The notes under the pieces were generated by a model. It made no database searches, was not told the DNA's origin, and worked only from the letters and a program-made list of their open reading frames with translations. Positions 55,201 through 60,749 of a stretch of DNA of 64,000 nucleotides are shown piece after piece (positions within the stretch are counted from its first letter, which is position 1; the number at the start of each line of letters is the position of its first letter). The position numbers and the translations under genes are program-made. The DNA comes from an uncultured Roseburia sp. (GTDB lineage Bacteria; Bacillota; Clostridia; Lachnospirales; Lachnospiraceae): assembly GCA_900550935.1 (NCBI GenBank), contig URUD01000006.1, forward strand, positions 1 to 64,000. The letters run 5' to 3'.

Positions 55201-55949
55201 TTTTCCACTGCTGTCGCATCGACTCTTGCTGTCACACGGTTTAAGGTCGTATCCTGTGCTTTGGTCATCTCCATGTATTTTGCAGTATCTGTGTAGATCG
55301 TCCAGTCACTTGCAGATCCGTTCTGTCCAAATGCGGATACTGCCTGAAGTCCGATGCTGATCGTCGCACTGCCATCCTCATGTACGGTAAGGGTTGCAGG
55401 TCCGTTGATACAGCTTCCTGCCATGGAACTGTAATTTGTTACCATTTCGCTGTATGCCATCGTGTAATTGCTTGTCTGTGAAACTTTTCCACCATTTAAC
55501 AGTGCAACTGGTACGCTGTAGGTTCCCGGTGCAAGCTGTTTGATGGTCTCTCCGGAAGAGCTTCTTCCAAATCCGAATGTCCCTTCGGCATATTCCTGTG
55601 TGTCTTCGGTCTCGGTCTCTTCCACTTCTGTATTCTGCATTTCCTCGGAAAGGGCTTCTGCCTCTTCTTCGGTCTCTGACTCGTCCTCTATTACATCCTC
55701 GTCCTCTGCAGCTTCGGTTGCCTCGTCTGTCTCGGTCTCCTCATCCTCTGCCACTTCGGTCGCATCACTTTCTGTTTCGCTCTCTGGCTCCTCTGTTACC
55801 TCAGTAGCTGTTACTGCCCCGGTATCATCTGCCGTGCTTTCCATATTGGTCTGTGCTGCTAAAACTTCCGCATCTGTGATCGGCATACTTGCTGCTAACA
55901 TAATGGCACTCAACACACCGGCTGTCACTCTGTATGGAATCTTTCTCAT
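52215..55949 (-). CDS. Large secreted NEAT / beta-helix / fn3 protein
   Basis: The 1244-residue protein has a signal peptide (1-32) and a very acidic Glu/Thr-rich stretch (about 40-120). A NEAT-like domain follows (about 137-293: PGTYSVPVALLNGG, VPTRITFTIPSTDQ, MFIAIMGINQDAAFGIDW), then a long right-handed beta-helix-like region (about 315-880, GGTIDLNGHTI, ATLDLNGHTLTYG), two helical FIVAR-like repeats (about 905-1040) and two lysine-rich fn3 domains (about 1065-1244, GYEVYQKNGKTFKKIATV). No sortase motif or membrane anchor is present; the basic fn3 tail may hold it on the wall. It is the first gene of the heme operon, behind a promoter with a candidate DtxR-type operator. Confidence 0.8.
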   Translation of the reverse strand: MRKIPYRVTAGVLSAIMLAASMPITDAEVLAAQTNMESTADDTGAVTATEVTEEPESETESDATEVAEDEETETDEATEAAEDEDVIEDESETEEEAEALSEEMQNTEVEETETEDTQEYAEGTFGFGRSSSGETIKQLAPGTYSVPVALLNGGKVSQTSNYTMAYSEMVTNYSSMAGSCINGPATLTVHEDGSATISIGLQAVSAFGQNGSASDWTIYTDTAKYMEMTKAQDTTLNRVTARVDATAVENYKKVPTRITFTIPSTDQNVVFTRMFIAIMGINQDAAFGIDWSSAVQTSTDTSATSDVDGSVRVLTSGCAIGTRIYNTFEEAAAKLTDGKTMVLGEDVTLSANVEIAGGTIDLNGHTINQAGQYTITTNGATVITDNTKTGTITWDSEENVNSNLAKQTIITNAELTVKNITVKGAIECAGEGNYNVALDGVTGFTTYYNFIRDDMANGAGVPGVNISIVNSSFKAVTSAGEETNAYTMVLMKGKKEQNVGNLSITNTTVNGRVEYANNATLAGDLTITGSTITSAINEAVEFIGNNITVTDSKISTTGNSRKHNYPAVDITGSGTATFDGKNEITAYNGTAVYNAHNAMQSRTSTGVTYGAKLIIKDGVYTGNYNPKKAEETIYSYGVQSEGTAAEITGGYFKGVTDNLAAGYIVPDGMRMTEVASGTYSGYSTPMAITAENPADYVVKIYNADGTEAGAFEEDNFAAVTDVMEDGQTAVLQKDVTFDSMMRSDSNATLDLNGHTLTYGSVNTPDSVSDTEIAPIAIETKKLTIIDSSADKSGKYVSAGYAGWSDKRDGMEIGELELRDITADLYVAYEGNGNLIVRGGTYNLSSSYAVNGFFHVPNLVDIGSSTWVGNQLALSSYVMANRYTIVQDGDTYTVTPNELGTAIEAAEELNESDYTKASWDAADITTKLAAAKALTVEDTNDDGSLNEKSLKTVEALNTAMQSLVKTAAAETKAALKTAIETAKAVDGSKYTEDSYKNLQTALTAAEEALNNRVADADATTALNALNAAMNSLVAKTEDTKPSDTQTPDNTAADDTTQSKEVTTPGSVKATVAYNQIKLSWKASDNATGYEVYQKNGKTFKKIATVKKTSYTVKKLTTGTKYTFKVRAYGTVDGKKTYSGYTKVVSAKPAPAAPQKVAVKNSAKKTAKLSWKKVAGADGYEVYRSNAAKGKFKKIATSKSGKSVSYTNKKLSKNKTYYYKVRAYKNVKGKKVYGEYSKVVKIKIKK

Positions 55950-55982
55950 TTTCTTTTTCTCCTCCTTTTTTCCGTTCCATGA

Positions 55983-55998
55983 GTTAGAATAGTCTAAC
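55983..55998. promoter_or_regulatory. Candidate DtxR-type operator upstream of the NEAT operon
   Basis: GTTAGAATAGTCTAAC is a perfect inverted repeat of the form GTTAG-N6-CTAAC just downstream of the -10 element. The same pattern is found at the promoter of the DtxR-type regulator (59244-59259). Binding is inferred. Confidence 0.65.
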
Positions 55999-56013
55999 CC
56001 AATGCCACTTACG

Positions 56014-56043
56014 TTTTTACCATAACGTTATTTTCTCTGTCAA
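56014..56043 (-). promoter_or_regulatory. Promoter of the NEAT-heme operon
   Basis: Minus strand perfect TTGACA (56038-56043), 18-base spacer ending TGG and TAAAAA (56014-56019). The operator-like palindrome starts about 16 bases downstream of the -10. Confidence 0.65.
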
Positions 56044-56240
56044 TATTGGATTTTGTGTGAATGTTTCCATTTTTCTGTCATTTTTTTCCAGCTTTTCGTC
56101 CTGTTTTCCGCTATTTACAAAGAATAAACGCGTGTTGCAGGTGTGCAACATACGATTCCGCTTTGAGAAAAGTTATCAGTATCAATTTCTCTCATTTCTT
56201 CTTTTTGCTTGTCTATTTTGCACAAATTTTTTGCTCTTCC
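56044..56240. other. Non-coding interval between divergent promoters
   Basis: This AT-rich stretch between the NEAT operon promoter and the promoter of the Rpn-like gene holds no convincing gene, repeat or RNA. Confidence 0.5.
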
Positions 56241-56269
56241 TTGTAACTACAATCCTTTCATGATAGAAT
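56241..56269 (+). promoter_or_regulatory. Promoter of the Rpn-like gene
   Basis: TTGTAA (56241-56246), 17-base spacer ending TGA and TAGAAT (56264-56269) on the plus strand. The leader of about 200 bases contains the hairpin AGAAGCC / GGCTTCT near 56328-56349, with no T-run after it. Confidence 0.5.
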
Positions 56270-56470
56270 ACGCAAAAATACATTCGCATACAGTCTATTT
56301 TTTCTTTGTGCACTTTTTCGTGCATCAGAAGCCACATTTTACGGCTTCTAACGAGGGCTCGACGCAGTCCTTTTTCTCAGGTATTACCCTGTTTTTTAGG
56401 CATTTCGCCGACTATTTTCAAAATCTATTGTGGAAAAAAGAAATGTTTTTTATAATCAAAGGAGAATTGA

Positions 56471-57586
56471 ATGACAGAAAAAACAAGAAAATCCAGGCAG
56501 GATAAACAAACCAAAACTGCTCCTGGCAAAACCGTTTTTGTCCAGAAGAAATACCGGGATGCACTCTTCCGCAAAATCTTTCATCAGAAAGACGTCCTGT
56601 TAGAACTTTATAATGCACTCTCCGGCAACCATTATATCGACGTGAGTGAACTCATTATCAATACGATCGATGACGTTATTTACCTCGGGTACAAAAATGA
56701 TATTTCCTTTATCGTACGCGGAACCTTAAGTCTTTACGAACATCAGGGCACGTTAAATCCAAACATGCCCTTGCGCGGTCTGATCTATTTCGGGAAGCAG
56801 TACGAGGGTTACATCAAACAGCACTCTCTTAATATCTACGGGAAACGGCAGGTTATGATCCCATTTCCGCAGTATGTCATTTTTTATAATGGTGTTGATC
56901 CTTTCCCATCCGGCGAGGACTATATGGAACTGCATCTTTCCGATGCTTTTATCCATTCGGATCACGAACACGGTAAACCATGTCTGGAGTGCACTGCAAG
57001 AGTCTATAACATTAATTACGGACATAACAAAGAATTGATGAAGCGTTGCAGAACGCTGGAAGAATACTCTATTTTTATCAGCAGGATTTCAGATTATATC
57101 AGAGAAGATGTTCCCCTAACGGATGCCATCGACACCGCTGTGCAGGACTGTATCCGGGATCACATCCTGCGGGATTTTCTGCTGAAACATCGGGCGGAGG
57201 TAGTTGGTATGTTATTGGAAGAATTCGATATGGAAGAATATATTAAGATGGAACGACGCGACAGCTACGCGGACGGACTTGAAGATGGATTGTCCAAAGG
57301 TGAAGCAATCGGGTTGTCTAAGGGCGAGGCGATTGGGTTATCTAAGGGCGAGGTGATTGGATTGTCCAAAGGTGAAGCGATCGGGCTCTCTAAGGGCGAG
57401 GCGATTGGCAAACATAGCGAGCGTGTCCGCCTTATCCATACCCTACTTAATAATGGCATCTCCACCGAACAATGCGCCAGTCTGATGGGGGAGGATCCTG
57501 AGCTCGTAGTAAAGATCTACCATCTCTCTAAGGATCATCCCAACTGGTCCGAAGATGAGATCCTGCAGGCTGTGTCTTTGAAATAG
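56471..57586 (+). CDS. Rpn-family nuclease (PD-(D/E)XK transposase-like)
   Basis: The 371-residue protein resembles the Rpn/transposase_31 family. Features are KYRDALFRKIFHQKD (about 27-41), the nuclease core with NDISF (Asp77) and EHQ (90-92) in LYEHQGTLNPNMPLRGLIY, and the middle VIFYNG (about 136-141). E. coli Rpn proteins are DNA endonucleases linked to recombination and phage defence. The C-terminal part has five 8-residue repeats GLSKGEAI. An in-frame ATG at 57209 has GGAGGT 8 bases before it, so a 125-residue C-terminal product is likely. It lies on the opposite strand to its neighbours. Confidence 0.85.
   Translation: MTEKTRKSRQDKQTKTAPGKTVFVQKKYRDALFRKIFHQKDVLLELYNALSGNHYIDVSELIINTIDDVIYLGYKNDISFIVRGTLSLYEHQGTLNPNMPLRGLIYFGKQYEGYIKQHSLNIYGKRQVMIPFPQYVIFYNGVDPFPSGEDYMELHLSDAFIHSDHEHGKPCLECTARVYNINYGHNKELMKRCRTLEEYSIFISRISDYIREDVPLTDAIDTAVQDCIRDHILRDFLLKHRAEVVGMLLEEFDMEEYIKMERRDSYADGLEDGLSKGEAIGLSKGEAIGLSKGEVIGLSKGEAIGLSKGEAIGKHSERVRLIHTLLNNGISTEQCASLMGEDPELVVKIYHLSKDHPNWSEDEILQAVSLK
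57209..57586 (+). CDS. Candidate internal product of the Rpn gene (RpnS-like)
   Basis: The in-frame codon 247 (MLLEEFDMEEYIKMERRD) is preceded by GGAGGT at 57196-57201, a near-perfect ribosome site with 8-base spacing. Translation from here gives 125 residues with all the GLSKGEAI repeats and no nuclease core. E. coli rpn genes are reported to make such short C-terminal proteins that neutralise the full nuclease. Use of this start is an inference. Confidence 0.5.
   Translation: MLLEEFDMEEYIKMERRDSYADGLEDGLSKGEAIGLSKGEAIGLSKGEVIGLSKGEAIGLSKGEAIGKHSERVRLIHTLLNNGISTEQCASLMGEDPELVVKIYHLSKDHPNWSEDEILQAVSLK
57287..57406 (+). repeat. Five tandem 24-bp repeats in the Rpn-like gene
   Basis: Five units code for GLSKGEAI (the third has GEVI). 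Units 1 and 4 use the codons TCC AAA GGT GAA, while units 2, 3 and 5 use TCT AAG GGC GAG, which suggests duplication in 48- or 72-bp blocks. Confidence 0.9.
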
Positions 57587-58444
57587 TTACATCCGAAGCA
57601 TCAGGGTTGCCATGCTCTCCGGCATATGAAGCACTCCCACGCTGCAGGTCATCGTCAGCTGTATCTGCCCTGTTATCCTTCCACCTGGCAGCGTTTCCAG
57701 TGTTATCTCATCAAAGGGGATCTCGACCCTGCCATCCTGGATCTGAAGTTCTTTTAAGCCATCATCACGGCACTTGCATTTGATTGTCTGAAGGTGTCCA
57801 TGCAACAGCATATTATGATTGCTTCCTGAGTAGGCCGAAACCTCTTTTATCTTTAATTCCAGACAATTCCCCTCCGGTCTGACATATAATATTGCCGGTT
57901 TTTCAAATCCCTTGTCTGCCATAGACAGTTTTTTTCGGTTCTTCCCCTCCCGGTAAATGGAAAAATCCACTTCGTAAGTGCCATATGGAAGCAGCATTTT
58001 AGTCGTTTCATTCTGCGTCTCTAACGTCTGCCCCAGACTGTTGCTCCCGATATTTTCATACTGCATATGAAGTTTTTCTCTCTGGCAGATCATCTGGATC
58101 GTCTTGATATCCACGGAATCTAACATTCCGCCAACCGCCTGCGCTCTCGCATCCTCCTCCACGCCGATCTTCTCGAAATAATAAAAAAGCTCCTGCTCCA
58201 CCTTCTGGTAATAGGTCAGCACCTCGATCCCTTTTCTGGTCAGCTCATAACCATCTTCGAGTAAAATGCCAAGTTCCACGCACCGTTTCAGACATCTGGA
58301 CACCGTAGACCGGTTTACCGACAGGGCGCGCGCTATTTCCGCCTCATTGCATACTGCCCCCTTGTCTTTCTGATCTTTTAAATGTTTTAAACACTGCAGC
58401 TGGAACATGCTTGGTTTGCATGCCTCAATATAACTGGTAAACAT
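57587..58444 (-). CDS. HTH regulator with beta-rich C-terminal domain
   Basis: The 285-residue protein has an N-terminal winged helix (NEAEIARALSVNRSTVSRCLKRCVELGILL, about 33-65, a short quote being SVNRSTVSRCLKRC), then a helical segment (about 75-130, EQELFYYFEKIGVEEDARAQ) like the dimer region of DtxR proteins. The C-terminal beta-rich domain reads LPYGTYEVDFSIYREG and LYVRPEGNCLELKIKEVS. It resembles the C-terminal half of the DtxR-type protein encoded 15 bases upstream, so the two look like diverged paralogues. Target and ligand are unknown; control of the neighbouring heme genes is likely. The ATG at 58444 is chosen over a GTG at 58456 because GGGG lies 6 bases before it. Confidence 0.72.
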   Translation of the reverse strand: MFTSYIEACKPSMFQLQCLKHLKDQKDKGAVCNEAEIARALSVNRSTVSRCLKRCVELGILLEDGYELTRKGIEVLTYYQKVEQELFYYFEKIGVEEDARAQAVGGMLDSVDIKTIQMICQREKLHMQYENIGSNSLGQTLETQNETTKMLLPYGTYEVDFSIYREGKNRKKLSMADKGFEKPAILYVRPEGNCLELKIKEVSAYSGSNHNMLLHGHLQTIKCKCRDDGLKELQIQDGRVEIPFDEITLETLPGGRITGQIQLTMTCSVGVLHMPESMATLMLRM

Positions 58445-58459
58445 CCTATGCCCCACTTT

Positions 58460-59221
58460 CTATATCAAAGATACTGTAAGAATACTTTCATCCGCTCCGA
58501 TCCGGATGGGAACACTTCCCTCCGAAATCCACTCATTCCGCTGTACATTACACTCAAATGCTTCGGTTAAGATCGCATAAGTTCCATTCTGTTCTCTCGC
58601 CTGATGCCACTCGCCCTCGTAACGGTAATATACCTCCATCTCTGCATCTTGTCCCTCTTCCAGCTCCAGATAAAGATAACTTTCCTCACAGATGCAGACT
58701 TTCGCTTTCTTTTTGAACATCCGGTATTCCTTTGCCAGGGTTCTCGGGCAGATACTCTCTTTCGTGTAAATGGCGATCGGCATCTCGCGTTCCCCATACG
58801 GAAAAAGAAAATTAAAATCATTTCCCCTCATGGAGTAGGAAAAAACATGCCTGCTTTCCATAAACATACGAATGCCAAGATATATCTTTTCATCAATGAT
58901 ATGTTCGATCCGGCAGGCATTCTGTTCTGCCACCGCCTGGTCTACCCCCGTGATCAATAGTAAAAATTCCGTCAGACAACGGTGTTTTTCTAAATATTCT
59001 CGTCCTTTGTTAAGTCCAATGGCAGTCAAAAAGATCCGGCGTTTTTCATCTTTATACAGATAACCTTCCTCGATCAGTTCCTCCACCATACGGTTGACCC
59101 GTGCCGGAGAAGCATTCAGGTGCTTTTCAATATCGCTCCGCGTAACCTGATTCTGCCTGCGTTTCAGCAAATACATCGTTTCCAGATAGTCTTCTTTTTC
59201 CTGTCTCGTGATGTTCCCCAT
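58460..59221 (-). CDS. DtxR-type metal-dependent regulator with extra C-terminal domain
   Basis: The 253-residue protein starts with the DtxR/MntR winged helix (QEKEDYLETMYLLKRRQNQVT, ASPARVNRMVEELIEEGYLYKDE; residues about 6-60). The dimerisation and metal-binding helices follow (HRCLTEFLLLITGVDQ and QNACRIEHIIDEKI, about 79-115), keeping the C-x2-EH pattern of metal ligands. Residues about 140-253 are a beta-rich domain (FPYGEREMPIAIY, LYLELEEGQDAEMEV) that is not the SH3-like FeoA domain. Such repressors use Fe or Mn as co-repressor. Its promoter holds GTTAG-N6-CTAAC. It is first in a two-gene unit with the next regulator. Confidence 0.82.
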   Translation of the reverse strand: MGNITRQEKEDYLETMYLLKRRQNQVTRSDIEKHLNASPARVNRMVEELIEEGYLYKDEKRRIFLTAIGLNKGREYLEKHRCLTEFLLLITGVDQAVAEQNACRIEHIIDEKIYLGIRMFMESRHVFSYSMRGNDFNFLFPYGEREMPIAIYTKESICPRTLAKEYRMFKKKAKVCICEESYLYLELEEGQDAEMEVYYRYEGEWHQAREQNGTYAILTEAFECNVQRNEWISEGSVPIRIGADESILTVSLI

Positions 59222-59243
59222 TAGATAGTCTCTCCTATTGTCT

Positions 59244-59259
59244 GTTAGTTTGAACTAAC
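59244..59259. promoter_or_regulatory. Candidate DtxR-type operator at the regulator promoter
   Basis: GTTAGTTTGAACTAAC is a perfect inverted repeat starting 2 bases downstream of the -10 TATAAT, over the expected transcription start. It matches the site at 55983-55998 in all outer five bases on both sides, which points to autoregulation. Confidence 0.7.
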
Positions 59260-59261
59260 AC

Positions 59262-59289
59262 ATTATAACACAAAATGCGCCAGTGTAAA
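59262..59289 (-). promoter_or_regulatory. Promoter of the tandem regulators
   Basis: Minus strand TTTACA (59284-59289), 16-base spacer and TATAAT (59262-59267) preceded by TGT. The -35 lies in the loop of the terminator that closes the trmD operon. Confidence 0.75.
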
Positions 59290-59307
59290 TATTTTCCTGA
59301 CGCATTT
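59269..59307 (-). terminator. Terminator of the rimM-trmD unit
   Basis: Minus strand stem AAATGCGTCAG / CTGGCGCATTT (11 bp with one G-T pair) with a 13-base loop and TTGTG after it, directly behind the trmD stop codon. It marks the end of the ribosomal/tRNA-modification operon and the edge of the accessory block. Confidence 0.75.
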
Positions 59308-59312
59308 CTCTC

Positions 59313-60737
59313 TTACTTATTTTTACTGTGCATCCAGTACACCAGTCCTTTTGCGAAACACATACCCATGCCCTCCTGCAGACGCATGGATCTTTCATTT
59401 CCGACCACCACCTGACCATACGGCGTGTGTCCTCTCTCAAGTGTCAGATTGACAATGTAAGTTTCCAGTGTTTTTCCCAGTTTCCTGCGCTGATACTCTG
59501 AAAAAACTTCAAGCATTCCCATGCTGCCTTCCTTGTGCCATCCGACAAATCCGACCAGTTTTTCTTCCAGAAATGCTCCGAACAGACTGCCCGAAACGAT
59601 CACCTGCCTGATATAATCCGGGTCACTGACTAATTTATAATGTTCCAGCACCTGATCCATATATGCAAGAGTAAGAGGACGGATAGAAAGCGGCTCTTCC
59701 CCTGCATAGAGTTTTGATACCGGTAATTTTTCCCTGCGCGTATAGACGGCCTGATAACATGCCACCGAAAGATACAGGTCAAATTCCTCTTTTGCAGGTT
59801 CCACCATAAAATCCTGATGCAGCACCAATTGTCCGATTCTGCCTCCTGTCTGTTCTTTTACGCAGGAGATCATCTTTCTTCCTTCTTCCATGCTGTCTGC
59901 TGTATGAAAATAGGTATCACTGACCTTATCATGGATACAGATATTTTCCCCGTCAGCATATACAAGTTCGGCACTTCCCCGGTCGATGACCTCGATCATA
60001 TCCATATGGAGCAGTTTTTTCTTCCAGAGGATTTCCCGGCACTGCTGCAACGCTTCATATTTCTGATAGAGATCATAGCGGCGTTCCTTCGTCCGCTCCA
60101 CCGCACGCGCTTTTCTCCATGCAGTGATCTCTTTCTGGTTGCCGGATAAGAGCACCTTAGGCACTGCCTTGTCCATCCATACCTCTGGTCTGCTGTACTG
60201 CGGATATTCCAAAAGATTTCCCTCAAAAGACTCTGTTGCCCCGGACTCATCATTGGATAGGACTCCCGGTACCATACGGGAAACGGCATCTACCATGACC
60301 ATGGCCGGAAGTTCCCCTCCGGTCAGCACATAATCACCGATGGAAACGTAATCTGTCACGATCTCCTCTAACACACGTTCATCGATCCCTTCATAATGCC
60401 CACACAAAAGCACAAGGTCTTCCTCTTTGGCAAAATCTTTCGCCATCTGCTGGGTAAACGTCTGCCCTTGCGGTGTCAGATAAATCGTACGAGGCTTTTG
60501 GGATAACTTATCTGCAATTGATTTCCAGGCATCGTAAACAGGCTGTGCCTGCATCAGCATACCCGCACCGCCTCCATAAGGATAATCATCCACCTTTTTA
60601 TGTTTGTCCAAAGTAAAATCCCGGATATTGACCGCATCAATGGAGAGCAGCCCTTTATCTGCTGCCCTCCCTATAATACTTTCGGAAAGCCCCTGCTTCA
60701 CCATATCCGGGAATAATGTCATAATATGAAAGTTCAT
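59313..60737 (-). CDS. trmD: tRNA (guanine37-N1)-methyltransferase fused to a GNAT domain
   Basis: The 474-residue protein is about twice the usual TrmD length. Residues 1-235 are TrmD: MNFHIMTLFPDMV, DYPYGGGAGMLMQ and the trefoil-knot SAM site LCGHYEGIDERV ... SIGDYVLTGGELPA. It methylates G37 of tRNAs to prevent frameshifts. Residues about 345-465 form a GNAT acetyltransferase (LFGAFLEEKLVGFVGWHKEG, YQRRKLGKTLETYIVNLTLERG), with a linker domain at about 245-340. The frame is continuous with no stop; whether the GNAT half acts on tRNA, protein or a small molecule is unknown. It follows rimM by 12 bases. Confidence 0.92.
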   Translation of the reverse strand: MNFHIMTLFPDMVKQGLSESIIGRAADKGLLSIDAVNIRDFTLDKHKKVDDYPYGGGAGMLMQAQPVYDAWKSIADKLSQKPRTIYLTPQGQTFTQQMAKDFAKEEDLVLLCGHYEGIDERVLEEIVTDYVSIGDYVLTGGELPAMVMVDAVSRMVPGVLSNDESGATESFEGNLLEYPQYSRPEVWMDKAVPKVLLSGNQKEITAWRKARAVERTKERRYDLYQKYEALQQCREILWKKKLLHMDMIEVIDRGSAELVYADGENICIHDKVSDTYFHTADSMEEGRKMISCVKEQTGGRIGQLVLHQDFMVEPAKEEFDLYLSVACYQAVYTRREKLPVSKLYAGEEPLSIRPLTLAYMDQVLEHYKLVSDPDYIRQVIVSGSLFGAFLEEKLVGFVGWHKEGSMGMLEVFSEYQRRKLGKTLETYIVNLTLERGHTPYGQVVVGNERSMRLQEGMGMCFAKGLVYWMHSKNK

Positions 60738-60749
60738 CGTTCTTCCTCT

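Noticed and set aside
56451..56456. TATAAT as the promoter of the Rpn-like gene
   Set aside because: It lies only a few bases before the ribosome site, so transcription from it would leave no room for that site.
57287..57406. CRISPR-like array
   Set aside because: The 24-bp units are directly adjacent without spacers and are in frame inside a coding gene.
57265..57465. Minus-strand frame with repeated SPLDNPIA units
   Set aside because: It is the antisense reading of the GLSKGEAI repeats of the Rpn-like gene.
42255..59221. Prophage or conjugative element as the source of the accessory block
   Set aside because: No integrase, phage structural, relaxase or att-like repeat was found; the Rpn-like protein alone is not evidence of a mobile element.
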